Origin: Orbus sasakiae
Lineage (GTDB): Bacteria; Pseudomonadota; Gammaproteobacteria; Enterobacterales; Orbaceae
DNA length: 64,000 nucleotides
Assembly (NCBI RefSeq): GCF_039542345.1
Contig: NZ_BAABHY010000001.1
Span: 248,001 to 312,000 of the forward strand
Direction of reading: 5' to 3'
Shown: piece by piece, positions 35,795 to 45,026 of the stretch
Numbering within the stretch: position 1 is the stretch's first letter
Layout of the letters: each line of letters starts with the position of its first letter
Notes under the pieces: model-generated
The model's input: the letters and a program-made list of their open reading frames with translations, nothing else
Database searches by the model: none
What the model was told of the DNA's origin: nothing
Translations under genes and position numbers: made by a program

Positions 35795-36213
35795 TCTGTA
35801 TTGTCATCGTTTTGTCGATAGCGTCTTTAATGTGGGTTATTTTAAATGATATTCGACAAACCTACCTAGAACTTGGTGCAATACAACATGAGTTATCAGC
35901 ACTTTCACAACAATTTGAACAATATCAAAAAGTTGTTCAAAAAGTGAATGATATCGATAGTAAATTTACACAGGAATTGACAGATGCAAAAGCTGAAAAT
36001 CTACATCGTTATAATAATGTCATTAACCATGTTGCAAGGCTGCAACTCAATAGCTCAAAAACCGCCACCGCCACCTTGGATGATGCAAACGCCTGCGAAC
36101 TCACTGGAGAAGCTCGACAAAATTATTATTTACTCCGAAACGACATCATCACCAAAGACAACGTGATCCTCGGATTACAACATTATATTCGTGAGGTGTG
36201 CCTTGCTAAGTAG
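35773..36213 (+). CDS. Rz-like inner-membrane spanin
   Basis: 146 residues with an N-terminal membrane anchor (about 5-24), then a coiled-coil periplasmic part. With Rz1 it fuses inner and outer membranes at the last step of lysis. It overlaps the lysozyme end by 22 bases. Confidence 0.8.
   Translation: MSNRFKLICIVIVLSIASLMWVILNDIRQTYLELGAIQHELSALSQQFEQYQKVVQKVNDIDSKFTQELTDAKAENLHRYNNVINHVARLQLNSSKTATATLDDANACELTGEARQNYYLLRNDIITKDNVILGLQHYIREVCLAK
35984..36166 (+). CDS. Rz1-like outer-membrane spanin lipoprotein, nested inside Rz
   Basis: 60 residues in another frame wholly inside Rz. The signal sequence ends in the lipobox LQGC (Cys20), followed by a Pro run, PPPPPW, typical of Rz1. The nested arrangement is known for lambda Rz/Rz1. 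It is a real gene despite looking like a shadow frame. Confidence 0.85.
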   Translation: MQKLKIYIVIIMSLTMLQGCNSIAQKPPPPPWMMQTPANSLEKLDKIIIYSETTSSPKTT

Positions 36214-36246
36214 GCTTAAATAACCTGATTGATATACCCCTTATAT

Positions 36247-36268
36247 AACCAGCAAAAGCTGGTTTTTT
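36247..36268 (+). terminator. Terminator between lysis and tail modules
   Basis: AACCAGC-AAAA-GCTGGTT followed by T-rich sequence. Q-modified polymerase would pass it; others would stop. Confidence 0.8.
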
Positions 36269-36298
36269 ATTGTTTACAATTATGAAAGGACAACCATT

Positions 36299-36622
36299 AT
36301 GATCGAAACTGAAATCGAACTCGCACTTATTTCACTTTGTGATGGACGTATTAGCCCACTTATTGCCAAGCCTGGTACTGAAACGCCATACATTTGTTAT
36401 CGCAAAAAATCTGAACTGTCTCTTGATGTATTTGATGGCCCAATTGGCACATCATATTGCTTTCAAGTAAATGTCTTTGCCGATGACATGAAGCAAGCAG
36501 AACAAATCAAAAATCAAGCGTATGAAAATTTAAAATCACTGCGCCCCTATAATGTAAAAGGCATGCAACGCTATGATAAAGACAAGGCTTTGTTTTGTGC
36601 GACGTTAGAGTTTTCACTATAG
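36299..36622 (+). CDS. Tail terminator/completion protein (DUF3168 type)
   Basis: 107 residues resembling DUF3168 proteins, which cap the tail tube in siphoviruses (functional analogues of lambda U): IAKPGTETPYICYRKKS and the C-terminal FCATLEFSL. It is the first structural gene. In a complete phage it would follow head-tail connector genes, but here it follows the lysis cassette after 85 bp. Confidence 0.7.
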   Translation: MIETEIELALISLCDGRISPLIAKPGTETPYICYRKKSELSLDVFDGPIGTSYCFQVNVFADDMKQAEQIKNQAYENLKSLRPYNVKGMQRYDKDKALFCATLEFSL

Positions 36623-36789
36623 CGCTTGTGACCGCTATTGTATTGTTGTAATGCTTAATTAAAGTGAAACAACGGATTTAAAATCTATTTAATCATAGGG
36701 GATCATTCATCCTCATGAGTCTATTGTTATACCTAATCCTTTAATGTATTAAAGGGAATACCGTGTTCTTATTGAACAATCAACAACAG

Positions 36790-36810
36790 CCACCAATTGG
36801 TGGTTTTTTT
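36790..36810 (+). terminator. Terminator-like hairpin before the tail tube gene
   Basis: CCACCAATTGGTGG plus a run of seven T, in a 205-bp gap that otherwise holds nothing I recognise. Confidence 0.75.
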
Positions 36811-36827
36811 ATTTATGGAGAAAATGA

Positions 36828-37262
36828 ATGGCTAGTAAATATGAATTAACCCAAGGAACAAAATTAAGTGTATCAAAAACAGCTGCTACTGAAGCAAATT
36901 CAGCAAGTACAGTCTGGCTTGATCTTGGTGGTACTGTAACTGAGTTTAGCTATAACGGTGGTCAAAAATCGGATATTGAAGTAACGACACTAGCTTCTAC
37001 CGAACAAGAAATGACAAATGGTTTACCTGCACCTGGTGAAATTACATTTTCAGGTAACTGGGTGATTGATGATGAAGCTCAAAAATCATTGCGTGCTGCT
37101 TACGATAATGATGCAACTCATGCATTTAAGATCATTTTCCCATCAGGAAAAGGTTACGCTTTTATGGCTGAAGTTCGTCAAAATAGCTTTTCTGTTGCAA
37201 AAGCGGGTGTGGTAACCGCATCTTATACACTGCGTATGAAAGGCAAACTTGTCGAAATTTAA
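36828..37262 (+). CDS. Tail tube protein (lambda V-like)
   Basis: 144 residues with the tail-tube pattern: QGTKLSVSKTA at the start, DIEVTTLASTEQEMTNGLPAPGEITFSGNW in the middle and SYTLRMKGKLVE at the end. It forms the stacked hexameric rings of a flexible tail. GGAG precedes the ATG. Confidence 0.85.
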   Translation: MASKYELTQGTKLSVSKTAATEANSASTVWLDLGGTVTEFSYNGGQKSDIEVTTLASTEQEMTNGLPAPGEITFSGNWVIDDEAQKSLRAAYDNDATHAFKIIFPSGKGYAFMAEVRQNSFSVAKAGVVTASYTLRMKGKLVEI

Positions 37263-37281
37263 TAATGAAAGGGAGCAACTC

Positions 37282-37650
37282 ATGAGTTTAAAAAAAATTA
37301 TAGCAGCTAAAAATTCAGGCTTCCGAACGAAAACAGTTACCGTCCCAGAATGGGGCGGTATTACCGTTATTCTAAGGGAACCATCAGTTGGTGCGTGGTC
37401 ACATTGGGCAGAGACACTACGTGGTATTGAAAACAGCGAAAACACTGTGGATAAACACGCTCAACGCATTGTGGCTGAAGCAAAACTTTTCGCTTCAACA
37501 CTTTGTGATGAAAAAGGCAATGTGATTTTTGATAGTGAATTCGATGACCTTATTGCTAATTATGGCCCTGTTCATTCCCGTCTTCTTAATCAAGCATTAG
37601 AGCTTTCTGGTATTGGAAACACGCCAATTGAAGAGGCAAAAAAAAAGTAA
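37282..37650 (+). CDS. Tail assembly chaperone (lambda G-like)
   Basis: 122 residues. I placed the start at 37282 with GGGAG upstream; a TTG-started extension to 37249 lacks a ribosome site and overlaps the tube gene. The protein ends AKKK just before TAA, at a run of nine A. A -1 slip there joins it to the next frame, as for lambda G and G-T, which chaperone the tape measure during tail assembly. Confidence 0.82.
   Translation: MSLKKIIAAKNSGFRTKTVTVPEWGGITVILREPSVGAWSHWAETLRGIENSENTVDKHAQRIVAEAKLFASTLCDEKGNVIFDSEFDDLIANYGPVHSRLLNQALELSGIGNTPIEEAKKK
37638..37647 (+). promoter_or_regulatory. Programmed -1 frameshift site (A AAA AAG)
   Basis: The zero-frame reads GCA AAA AAA AAG TAA. It contains the heptamer A_AAA_AAG, the strong slippery site of dnaX, directly before the stop. 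A -1 slip continues as GTA AAA GAT into the downstream frame without a stop. Confidence 0.8.
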
Positions 37651-37946
37651 AAGATGATGCCGGGCTGTTTTTCAAAATGAAGTTAGCACTAAGACTTGGT
37701 ATGACACTTTCACAACTTGAACATTCAATGACGGCCAGTGAATTTTATCTGTGGGTTGGTTTTGATCAAATCAATCCCATAGGTGATGAGCGTAATGATA
37801 TTCACGCCGCCCAAGTGGCCTCGGCCGTTTATCAGTCTCAGGGTGCAAAAGTGAGTTTGCAGGACATATTGCTTAATTTTGGCCAAAAATCAGAATTAAA
37901 TAAGGATAATAGTTTGGAAAAATTGTTTGAGCAATTATCGAGCTAA
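37647..37946 (+). CDS. Frameshift extension of the tail chaperone (lambda T-like)
   Basis: About 99 residues read after the -1 slip, VKDDAGLFFKMKLALRLGMTLSQLEHSMTASEFYLWV onward in part. The open frame starts exactly at the slip and needs no start of its own; an internal ATG at 37677 has no ribosome site. It resembles DUF4035 proteins found in the same place in lambdoid tails. The fused G-T product is about 221 residues. Confidence 0.8.
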   Translation, partial: VKDDAGLFFKMKLALRLGMTLSQLEHSMTASEFYLWVGFDQINPIGDERNDIHAAQVASAVYQSQGAKVSLQDILLNFGQKSELNKDNSLEKLFEQLSS

Positions 37947-37975
37947 CAGGTTAATAATTAAAATACGAGGTAAGA

Positions 37976-39832
37976 ATGAGTGATATCCGTTCTATTATAG
38001 ATTCTAAAAATGAACAACAATCTGTTGAAGCATTAAATAAAAGTTTATCTGATTTAGTTAAACGTTTAGATGAAATTCCTGCAAGAATAAAACCGATTAC
38101 CAGTGAGTTTGATATGTTAGCTCAGGTGAGTCGAACAATTGAATCTATTCGTACAGCTCAATATTTGACAGGGGTTACTAATAGTGCTTTAGATACAGCA
38201 AAATCGTTAAATAGTGTCTATAAAAGTCAAAAAGGGCTTATTGGCATTGGAACGAGTTTATTAGGTGTGTTAGGTGGACCGTTAGGGTTAGCTATCACAG
38301 CAGCTTCTGTTGCGGCAAGTTTTATTTCGTTGGGAAATTCAGCTGAAAATAGTAAAAATAAATTATATGATTTAACTGAACCATTAGATAGCTTAAAAAG
38401 AAAATATCAAGAACTGAATGTACTACAAAAACAGGCGTTTGATCGTGAGTTATTGGAAAAACAAAAAGAAAATATTGAAAAAATTTCTGTTCAATTAGAG
38501 GATTCTATTTCTAATATAAAAACAATATTCACTACATTTAAGTCAGAAAATATTGCTCCAGAAGGGAGTAATTACCCTCAAATGAAAATTTCATATATCC
38601 TTTCTGATGATAATAAAAAATTGATAGATGCTTTAGAACAAGAAATGAAACAAGTGATTGAAAATACAGATCCTTATTTTAATAAAGCAGATGCTCTAAA
38701 AAAAATTCAGAATAATTTTCTTGATAACTCAATGATATCTAGTGAAGAATTCACTGCTATTACGCAATATTTTAGTCAATTTGGTGATTTATTCGCAGAA
38801 CAAAATAAATTTCTTTCGTTACAAGGTAATTCTGATTTTAAATTCGATGAAGCTAATAAAAATTTTGAAAATCAGTTACAACGTTTACAAGAAATGAAAG
38901 CTGTTTATAAAACATTAACCGAAGAAGCCAAGATAAAAAATTTAATAGAAAATGAATCATTAAAGGTTATTAGTGAAACTAACAAGCAAAAATTACTGCA
39001 CGCTGCACAGGAAGTTGATCGAGAAAATGAAAGAAATAATTTTTTTTCTAATGCATCTTCTAACCCTACAAAGTTGTCTTATTTTGATGGATATTCAGGA
39101 TTAGGTGAGTCTTTAATTAATGTCATGTCATATGAGAATGAATTAAATAATTGGCATGACACGGAGTTAAAATTATTAGAAGAAGCTAATGAAAAAAAAT
39201 TATTAACAATAGAAGAATATCATTCGAGAAAGAATGATATTGAGAAACAATATGGGCAGCAGAGCGAAGAGACAAATTTTGCTTATGCATCTTCAGTTAT
39301 CTCAACATTTTCATCTATAAATCAAAGTTTTATGGACGTTATTTCTAAAATGCAAGGTGAGAATTCTAAAGCTTATAAGGCAATGTTTTTGATGAGTAAA
39401 GCTGCTGCAATAGCTCAAATTCTTATTAATACTGAAGTAGCAGCTTCAAAAGTTACGGCTGATGCTGGATTATTTGGGATTTCGATGCAAAGCTGGATCC
39501 GTGGAATGGGGTATGCTTCGGTAGGAATGGTTGCTGGTCAAGCTTTATCAGGAATGGCTCACTCCGGTATCGACTATATACCTAAAGAAGGAACTTGGCT
39601 GTTAGATAAAGGCGAACGAGTGGTTGATGCGAGGACAAATGCTGATTTAAAAAATTTCTTGCAATCACCCAATCCAAGTAAATCTGGTTTCAGTGTTAAT
39701 GTGCCAGTAACGATTAGTGGTGGTGATGTGTCTGAAGAAGAGGGCAAGCAGCTCGGTGTGATGATTAAACAATCGGTAATGAGCATTATTCAGGAACAAC
39801 AACGGCCTGGTGGTGTGTTAAATCGCTATTAA
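37976..39832 (+). CDS. Tape measure protein (lambda H-like)
   Basis: 618 residues, with long helical and coiled-coil stretches (about 120-340 and 360-440) and a membrane-like segment near 85-115 (GIGTSLLGVLGGPLGLAITAAS). Near the C-terminus is the Gly-rich MGYASVGMVAGQALSGMAHSGIDYIPKEGTW, common to tape measures. Its length sets tail length. At about 1.5 angstroms per residue it predicts roughly 90 nm, shorter than lambda. It follows the chaperone pair by 29 bases. Confidence 0.85.
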   Translation: MSDIRSIIDSKNEQQSVEALNKSLSDLVKRLDEIPARIKPITSEFDMLAQVSRTIESIRTAQYLTGVTNSALDTAKSLNSVYKSQKGLIGIGTSLLGVLGGPLGLAITAASVAASFISLGNSAENSKNKLYDLTEPLDSLKRKYQELNVLQKQAFDRELLEKQKENIEKISVQLEDSISNIKTIFTTFKSENIAPEGSNYPQMKISYILSDDNKKLIDALEQEMKQVIENTDPYFNKADALKKIQNNFLDNSMISSEEFTAITQYFSQFGDLFAEQNKFLSLQGNSDFKFDEANKNFENQLQRLQEMKAVYKTLTEEAKIKNLIENESLKVISETNKQKLLHAAQEVDRENERNNFFSNASSNPTKLSYFDGYSGLGESLINVMSYENELNNWHDTELKLLEEANEKKLLTIEEYHSRKNDIEKQYGQQSEETNFAYASSVISTFSSINQSFMDVISKMQGENSKAYKAMFLMSKAAAIAQILINTEVAASKVTADAGLFGISMQSWIRGMGYASVGMVAGQALSGMAHSGIDYIPKEGTWLLDKGERVVDARTNADLKNFLQSPNPSKSGFSVNVPVTISGGDVSEEEGKQLGVMIKQSVMSIIQEQQRPGGVLNRY

Positions 39833-39849
39833 TTCATTTTTTATTGGTG

Positions 39850-39873
39850 AACCCCGCAATTGCCGGGTTTTTT
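39850..39873 (+). terminator. Terminator after the tape measure gene
   Basis: AACCC and GGGTT arms around GCAATTGC, then six T. It lies inside the tail operon. Confidence 0.75.
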
Positions 39874-39896
39874 ATTGCATAAAATTCGAGGTAATC

Positions 39897-40226
39897 ATGG
39901 AACAATTTCATTGGCATGTTATGCCAAATATGAGCGAGCGCGCTCAACCACGCGTTAAAACAGTTAAATTTGGTGATGGCTATGAACAACGACATCAAGA
40001 TGGTATTAATAGTGATTTAAGAACCTATGAAGTCACATTAAAAGTTCCACGTGATGAGTCCCATTACATCGATGACTTTTTAGCAAAACACAAAGGTATA
40101 AAGGCTTTTTTATGGCGTGAACCGAATCGCCATCGGTTAATTACAGTTAAATGTTCTGTTTGGTCTTCAACAATTGAAAATACTGTCACCACAATTAGTG
40201 CATCTTTTGAAGAGGTGATTGCATGA
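39897..40226 (+). CDS. Minor tail protein (lambda M-like)
   Basis: 109 residues with the M family start FHWHVMPNMSERAQPRVKTVKFGDGYEQRHQDG and the ending VTTISASFEEV. It forms part of the tail tip. The stop overlaps the next start by four bases. Confidence 0.88.
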   Translation: MEQFHWHVMPNMSERAQPRVKTVKFGDGYEQRHQDGINSDLRTYEVTLKVPRDESHYIDDFLAKHKGIKAFLWREPNRHRLITVKCSVWSSTIENTVTTISASFEEVIA

Positions 40227-40927
40227 TTTCACAGAAAATGTTAATCGAATTCAGTAAGATTGAACAAGATACGATTATTGAGTTATATGAAGTTGATTTA
40301 ACAGACATTATTGGTGAAAAAACAATTTTCCGTTTTCATAATGGATTAAATGAATTAAGACAATCTATTGTATGGCAAGGTCATGTTTATGACCCCTATC
40401 CAATTAAAGTAAGTGGATTTCAAAAAAATGGCCAAGGAACAAGTAATCGTCCCTCAATGGTCGTATCAAATGCGTTTGGGTTAATTACTGGATTAAGTCG
40501 AAATTATGATGATTTACTCGGTGCTATTGTTACTCGGCACCAAGTATTAGCTCAGTTTTTAGATTCAGTCAATTTTGAAGAGGGTAATAACAAGGCCGAT
40601 TCTACACAAGAAATCCTGTCACGATATATTATCGAAAGAATGACGACATTAAATAGTGAGACAGCATCATTTGAATTGGCTTTACCATGTGAAAGCGATG
40701 GAACATTATTACCTGCACGCGTCATTATTGCTCATACGTGTTGTTGGAAATATCGTAGTGCGGAATGCGGTTATACATGTGGCGCTGTTGCTGACGAGTT
40801 AGATAATTTAACTAATGATATCACGAAAGATAAATGTTCTCATTCGATTAACGGATGTCGATTGAGGTTTGGAAAAAATAGTATTTTACCATTTGGTGGT
40901 TTTCCGAGTTCAGCAAAATTATCTTAA
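40223..40927 (+). CDS. Minor tail protein (lambda L-like), Cys-rich C-terminus
   Basis: 234 residues. The C-terminal region has a Cys cluster, ARVIIAHTCCWKYRSAECGY with further Cys 4 and about 25-30 residues on, like lambda L, which binds an iron-sulphur cluster in the tail tip. Overlaps M and K. Confidence 0.88.
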   Translation: MISQKMLIEFSKIEQDTIIELYEVDLTDIIGEKTIFRFHNGLNELRQSIVWQGHVYDPYPIKVSGFQKNGQGTSNRPSMVVSNAFGLITGLSRNYDDLLGAIVTRHQVLAQFLDSVNFEEGNNKADSTQEILSRYIIERMTTLNSETASFELALPCESDGTLLPARVIIAHTCCWKYRSAECGYTCGAVADELDNLTNDITKDKCSHSINGCRLRFGKNSILPFGGFPSSAKLS

Positions 40928-41655
40928 TGACTATGAAAAAAATAATACTTAAACATGCAATCCAATGTGGGGATCATGAGAGTTGTGGGATAGTAATTGA
41001 TAATATGCATTATATGCCTTGTGTGAATATTGCAACTGATACCTTAAACCATTTTGAAATAGCTGCGGATGATTGGATTAAGGCTGAAGAGCAAGGAAAA
41101 ATTACCGCAATTGTGCATTCCCATCCAAATAATGGCCAACCCATACTTAGTGAGGCAGACCAGTTTTATCAACAAAAAACAGCCGTAGACTGGTGGCTAG
41201 TTTGTAATAACCAAATATTTCAATTCAGGTATATTCAACCGTTAATTGGACGGGATTTTCAACATGGCATTATGGATTGTTATACGCTTTTTCGTGATGC
41301 TTATCATTTATGTGGTTTTGATTTCCCTAATTATGTTCGGGATGATGATTGGTGGAATAAGGGACTTGATCTTTATACCGAACACATTGAATCTAATGGG
41401 TTTTATCAAGTTAAACTATCAGAAATACAAGAGGGAGATGTTATTCTTTTCTCACTTATTAGCCAGAAAGCTAATCATGCGGCAATTTATATTGGTAACA
41501 ATTCAATTCTTCATCATCTACCGAAAAGATTATCAAAAAGAGATCTATTTAGTGGTTACTGGTTAAAAAATTATCATTCAATTTGGAGGCACAAAGAATG
41601 GCAATCATCAAATTTTACGGCAATCTTAAGCAATATGGCGATAAATACAAAATAA
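40927..41655 (+). CDS. Tail tip protein K: JAB-type protease plus NlpC/P60 hydrolase
   Basis: 242 residues in two domains. The N-terminal Mov34/JAB metalloprotease domain has the motif HSHPN, then S and D (about 65-80). The C-terminal NlpC/P60 domain has its Cys in GIMDCYTLF near 117 and His in ANHAAIYIG near 180. It processes the tail tip or cuts peptidoglycan during penetration. Its stop is 58 bases into gene I. Confidence 0.9.
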   Translation: MTMKKIILKHAIQCGDHESCGIVIDNMHYMPCVNIATDTLNHFEIAADDWIKAEEQGKITAIVHSHPNNGQPILSEADQFYQQKTAVDWWLVCNNQIFQFRYIQPLIGRDFQHGIMDCYTLFRDAYHLCGFDFPNYVRDDDWWNKGLDLYTEHIESNGFYQVKLSEIQEGDVILFSLISQKANHAAIYIGNNSILHHLPKRLSKRDLFSGYWLKNYHSIWRHKEWQSSNFTAILSNMAINTK

Positions 41656-42179
41656 GTGCTGATACAGCTGCAGAAGCGTTAAATTGCTTATATATTCAAG
41701 TAAAAGGATTAAAGCAAGATATTATGAATGGATATTTTAGAGTTCGGGTTAACAAAAAAGATATTTCAGAAAAAACAGTTCAGTTTGGACTCAGGTCAAA
41801 AATCCCCCAAGATGCGGTAATCCACATTGTGCCAGCTACAACAGGTGCTAAAAATGGCGGGGTATTTCAAGTTATTGCTGGCGCTGTGCTATTCGTTGCT
41901 GGCGCAGTGATAAGTTATGTCTCAGTTGGAACGTTGGCTCAATTTGGCGTAAGTATGATGTTTGCTGGTGCAGGAATGATGCTTGGTGGTGTAGCTCAAA
42001 TGTTAACAAAAACACCTAAGTTAGATCATTCATTAGGTGAATCAGGGAAAAAAAGTACATCATTCTCAAGTTTAAGCAATACAATCGCTCAGGGTGCTCC
42101 GATACCCCTTATTTATGGTCAAGTTATGGTTGGTTCAAAAGTATTATCACAAGGCTTAGAAACGATGGATACGGAGTAA
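41598..42179 (+). CDS. Tail assembly protein I
   Basis: 193 residues. GGAGG lies upstream of the ATG at 41598 (MAIIKFYGNLKQYG). A Gly/Ala-rich hydrophobic middle (about 95-145) and the ending GAPIPLIYGQVMVGSKVLSQ are characteristic of lambda I. It helps J assemble at the tip. Confidence 0.88.
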   Translation: MAIIKFYGNLKQYGDKYKISADTAAEALNCLYIQVKGLKQDIMNGYFRVRVNKKDISEKTVQFGLRSKIPQDAVIHIVPATTGAKNGGVFQVIAGAVLFVAGAVISYVSVGTLAQFGVSMMFAGAGMMLGGVAQMLTKTPKLDHSLGESGKKSTSFSSLSNTIAQGAPIPLIYGQVMVGSKVLSQGLETMDTE

Positions 42180-42182
42180 ATC

Positions 42183-45026
42183 ATGGGTAAGAGTTCAGGG
42201 AGTGCAAAAACACCAAGTATTGCAGCTGATAATCTAGAGTCAAAGCAACGACTATCTATTATTGATATTCTTGGCGAAGGACAAATTGAAGGGCCTGTTG
42301 GCGGATTAAAAGGGGTTTTTCTGAATAAAACCCCAATTGAAGCGGATGATGGATCATATAATTTTAACGGTGTTGAGGTCGAATGGGTTGCGGGTACCCA
42401 AGCACAAGAACCATTAAATGGATTTTCTGAAACACAAAATGAAGTACCCGTTAGTTTAGAAGTTAAAAATAATACACCAATTGTTAGGACTATTACAGAT
42501 CCTAATGTCGATAGAATTCGTATTACAGCTGGTGTATCTGCACTGTATGCACAAACCAACAGCGGGGATGTTGTCAGAACCTCCGTAAAAATGGCTGTAC
42601 AAATCGGGGCAGGAAATAATTGGACAACAAAAAAAACAATTGAATTAACCGATAAAAAAACGCGTTCACAGTATCTTACATCCGTTATTTTAGATGATTT
42701 ACCCGCAACACCTTTTAATATTCGCGTTATGCGATTAACGGTAGATAGTACCTCAGATCTATTAGTAAATAATACGGTTTGGGCCTCATACACAGAAATA
42801 TATGATGCTAAACTTGCTTATCCAAATACCGCATTGGTAGGACTTAGGTTTGATTCATCTCAATTTAATGGCGTACCAAGCCGAACTTATTTAGTTAAAG
42901 GAATTATGTGTAAAATTCCTGATAATTATGATCCGATAACTCGCTTATATAGTGGGCTTTGGCTTGGTGAATTTAAGACCGCATGGACGGATAATCCTGC
43001 TTGGATTTTTTATGATCTCATGACAAGCACACGATATGGTATGGCTTCGCGTTTTGGTCATTTCCCTATTGATAAATTTACATTATATTCGATTGCTAAA
43101 TATTGTGATGAAATGGTTGATGACGGTTTTGGTGGATTAGAACCACGGTTTACCTGTAATTGTCATATAACACAACAGTCACAAGCCTATGATCTCATCT
43201 CAAAATTTTGCTCGATATTTCGATCTTTACCTGTATGGGATGGCGTACAATTAACTGCCGTCATTGATAGACCATCTGATACGGTTGCTGTTTATACTAA
43301 TGCAAACATTGTAGAGGGAAAATTTAGTTATTCATCCGCAGCAATGAAAGATAGACATACGGCTGCGCGAGTAAAATATGTTGATCCTAATTTTGGATGG
43401 GAAGCTGTAACAGAATATGTAGCTGATGATGAGTCTATTCAGCGGTTTGGTTTAAATATTTTAAACGTTGAAGGTTTTGGATGTACATCAAGAGGTCAGG
43501 CTCATCGGGTCGGTAAGTGGTTGATTAAAACAGAAAAGCATGAAAGGCAAACGGTTAGCTTTTCAGTTGGGAGAGATGGCTTAAGACATTTGCCTGGCGA
43601 TATTATTGAAATTCTTGATAACGATTATGCCGGAGTTCAGTCTGGAGGACGGATAAAAGCAATTGATGGTAAAATCATTGAGCTTGATCGTGATGTTGAA
43701 ATTAATGATAACTCTTATATCAGCTACCAAAATATACATGCAGAAATCCTTAAGGTCAAAGTGTCATCACAAAAATCAGCCAATACGATTGTTTTAGACG
43801 ACGATATTAATGCGGACGAATGGTCAACATGGATTTTGACAAACAATGCTGTTTCATCACGCCTATTTAAGGCAATTTCTATTACTGAAAATGATGATGG
43901 CAGTTTATCCGTAACGGCACTTGAACATAATCCCGTGAAAGAAAGCATTGTTGATCATGGCGCATCATTTACACCAGATCTTAATGAATCTTTAAATTGG
44001 TCGATCCCAGCTATAGAAAGTTTAGCTGTATCGGTTACGCCAGATAGTGATTTATACCAAGCCGTTTTAACGTGGTCAACCCCTCGAACAATGAGCAATC
44101 TAGAATTTCAGGTCACAATTTTACGTAATGGTAAGTTGGTATCACGTCAGACCGTACCTGATAGGGTTATTACTATCAATAATATTGATGAGGGCCATTA
44201 TACTGCTTCAATAAGAGGCATATCAACGGAAGATGGCCGACTAGGTAATGAGTCAACTGTCACATTTACTATTGCTGCCCCATCAACACCAACCCAGCTC
44301 GCTTTCTCGGTTACAAGCAATAGTGTCACCATCAAACCTTTGATGCCATCTAATGTTGGGTTAGGTACGACCTTTGAATATTATAAAGGAACAACACTTG
44401 CCGAAGTAAAAGCAATGACAAACTATCTTGGCAGAACATCAAATAGTCTAATTGATGCCGATGTGCAAGCTTCGACTACTTATTACTATGGTGTGATTGC
44501 AGTCAATGCTGCTGGACGCTCCGGATTATGTACTGGATCAGCCGTGACTGAATCTGATAGTGTTGGTACAGCTGGGGGAATATTTAGAATCAAAACGGAT
44601 GATGGTATTTTCCCCACTAATAGTGATAACGCAACCGAACTTTTTCATAGCGTACTTGGAATGTACCCGTCACGCGATACTGTATTAATCGTTTATGCAA
44701 CTGATGAAAGTAACAATATCACAAAATCCGAAGCAAAAATGTATGACGGTGCAAAATGGGTAACGCCAGCCTTATTTCTTAATGGTGATTTAATCGCAGA
44801 AGGCACAATAAGTGGTGATAGATTGGTTGCTTACACAGAAATTAAAGCGCCTGTGATTAAAGGCGGGGAGATTAACATTAATGATAGATTTGTTGTTGAT
44901 AGAAATGGTTCTGTAACCATAAGTTACCAAGATGGATCAGCAGGCACAATATTGAAAGATGGAACAATAAAAATTTTTGATGAGAAAGGTTATTTAGTTG
45001 TTCAAATTGGCAATCTGGAGGTTTGA
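42183..45026 (+). CDS. Host-specificity tip protein J (central fibre)
   Basis: 947 residues, starting KSSGSAKTPSIAADNLESKQ and then the conserved IIDILGEGQIEGPVGGLKGVF, typical of lambda J. The N-terminal two thirds build the tip hub; fibronectin-type modules lie about 610-790. The C-terminal 130 residues end in KIFDEKGYLVVQIGNLEV. Lambda J is 1132 residues, so the receptor-binding end is shorter here. The stop overlaps the next ATG as TGATG. Confidence 0.92.
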   Translation: MGKSSGSAKTPSIAADNLESKQRLSIIDILGEGQIEGPVGGLKGVFLNKTPIEADDGSYNFNGVEVEWVAGTQAQEPLNGFSETQNEVPVSLEVKNNTPIVRTITDPNVDRIRITAGVSALYAQTNSGDVVRTSVKMAVQIGAGNNWTTKKTIELTDKKTRSQYLTSVILDDLPATPFNIRVMRLTVDSTSDLLVNNTVWASYTEIYDAKLAYPNTALVGLRFDSSQFNGVPSRTYLVKGIMCKIPDNYDPITRLYSGLWLGEFKTAWTDNPAWIFYDLMTSTRYGMASRFGHFPIDKFTLYSIAKYCDEMVDDGFGGLEPRFTCNCHITQQSQAYDLISKFCSIFRSLPVWDGVQLTAVIDRPSDTVAVYTNANIVEGKFSYSSAAMKDRHTAARVKYVDPNFGWEAVTEYVADDESIQRFGLNILNVEGFGCTSRGQAHRVGKWLIKTEKHERQTVSFSVGRDGLRHLPGDIIEILDNDYAGVQSGGRIKAIDGKIIELDRDVEINDNSYISYQNIHAEILKVKVSSQKSANTIVLDDDINADEWSTWILTNNAVSSRLFKAISITENDDGSLSVTALEHNPVKESIVDHGASFTPDLNESLNWSIPAIESLAVSVTPDSDLYQAVLTWSTPRTMSNLEFQVTILRNGKLVSRQTVPDRVITINNIDEGHYTASIRGISTEDGRLGNESTVTFTIAAPSTPTQLAFSVTSNSVTIKPLMPSNVGLGTTFEYYKGTTLAEVKAMTNYLGRTSNSLIDADVQASTTYYYGVIAVNAAGRSGLCTGSAVTESDSVGTAGGIFRIKTDDGIFPTNSDNATELFHSVLGMYPSRDTVLIVYATDESNNITKSEAKMYDGAKWVTPALFLNGDLIAEGTISGDRLVAYTEIKAPVIKGGEININDRFVVDRNGSVTISYQDGSAGTILKDGTIKIFDEKGYLVVQIGNLEV

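Noticed and set aside
41246..41566. 106-codon frame inside gene K
   Set aside because: Hydrophobic by composition only; it overlaps the conserved NlpC/P60 domain in another frame and has no ribosome site.
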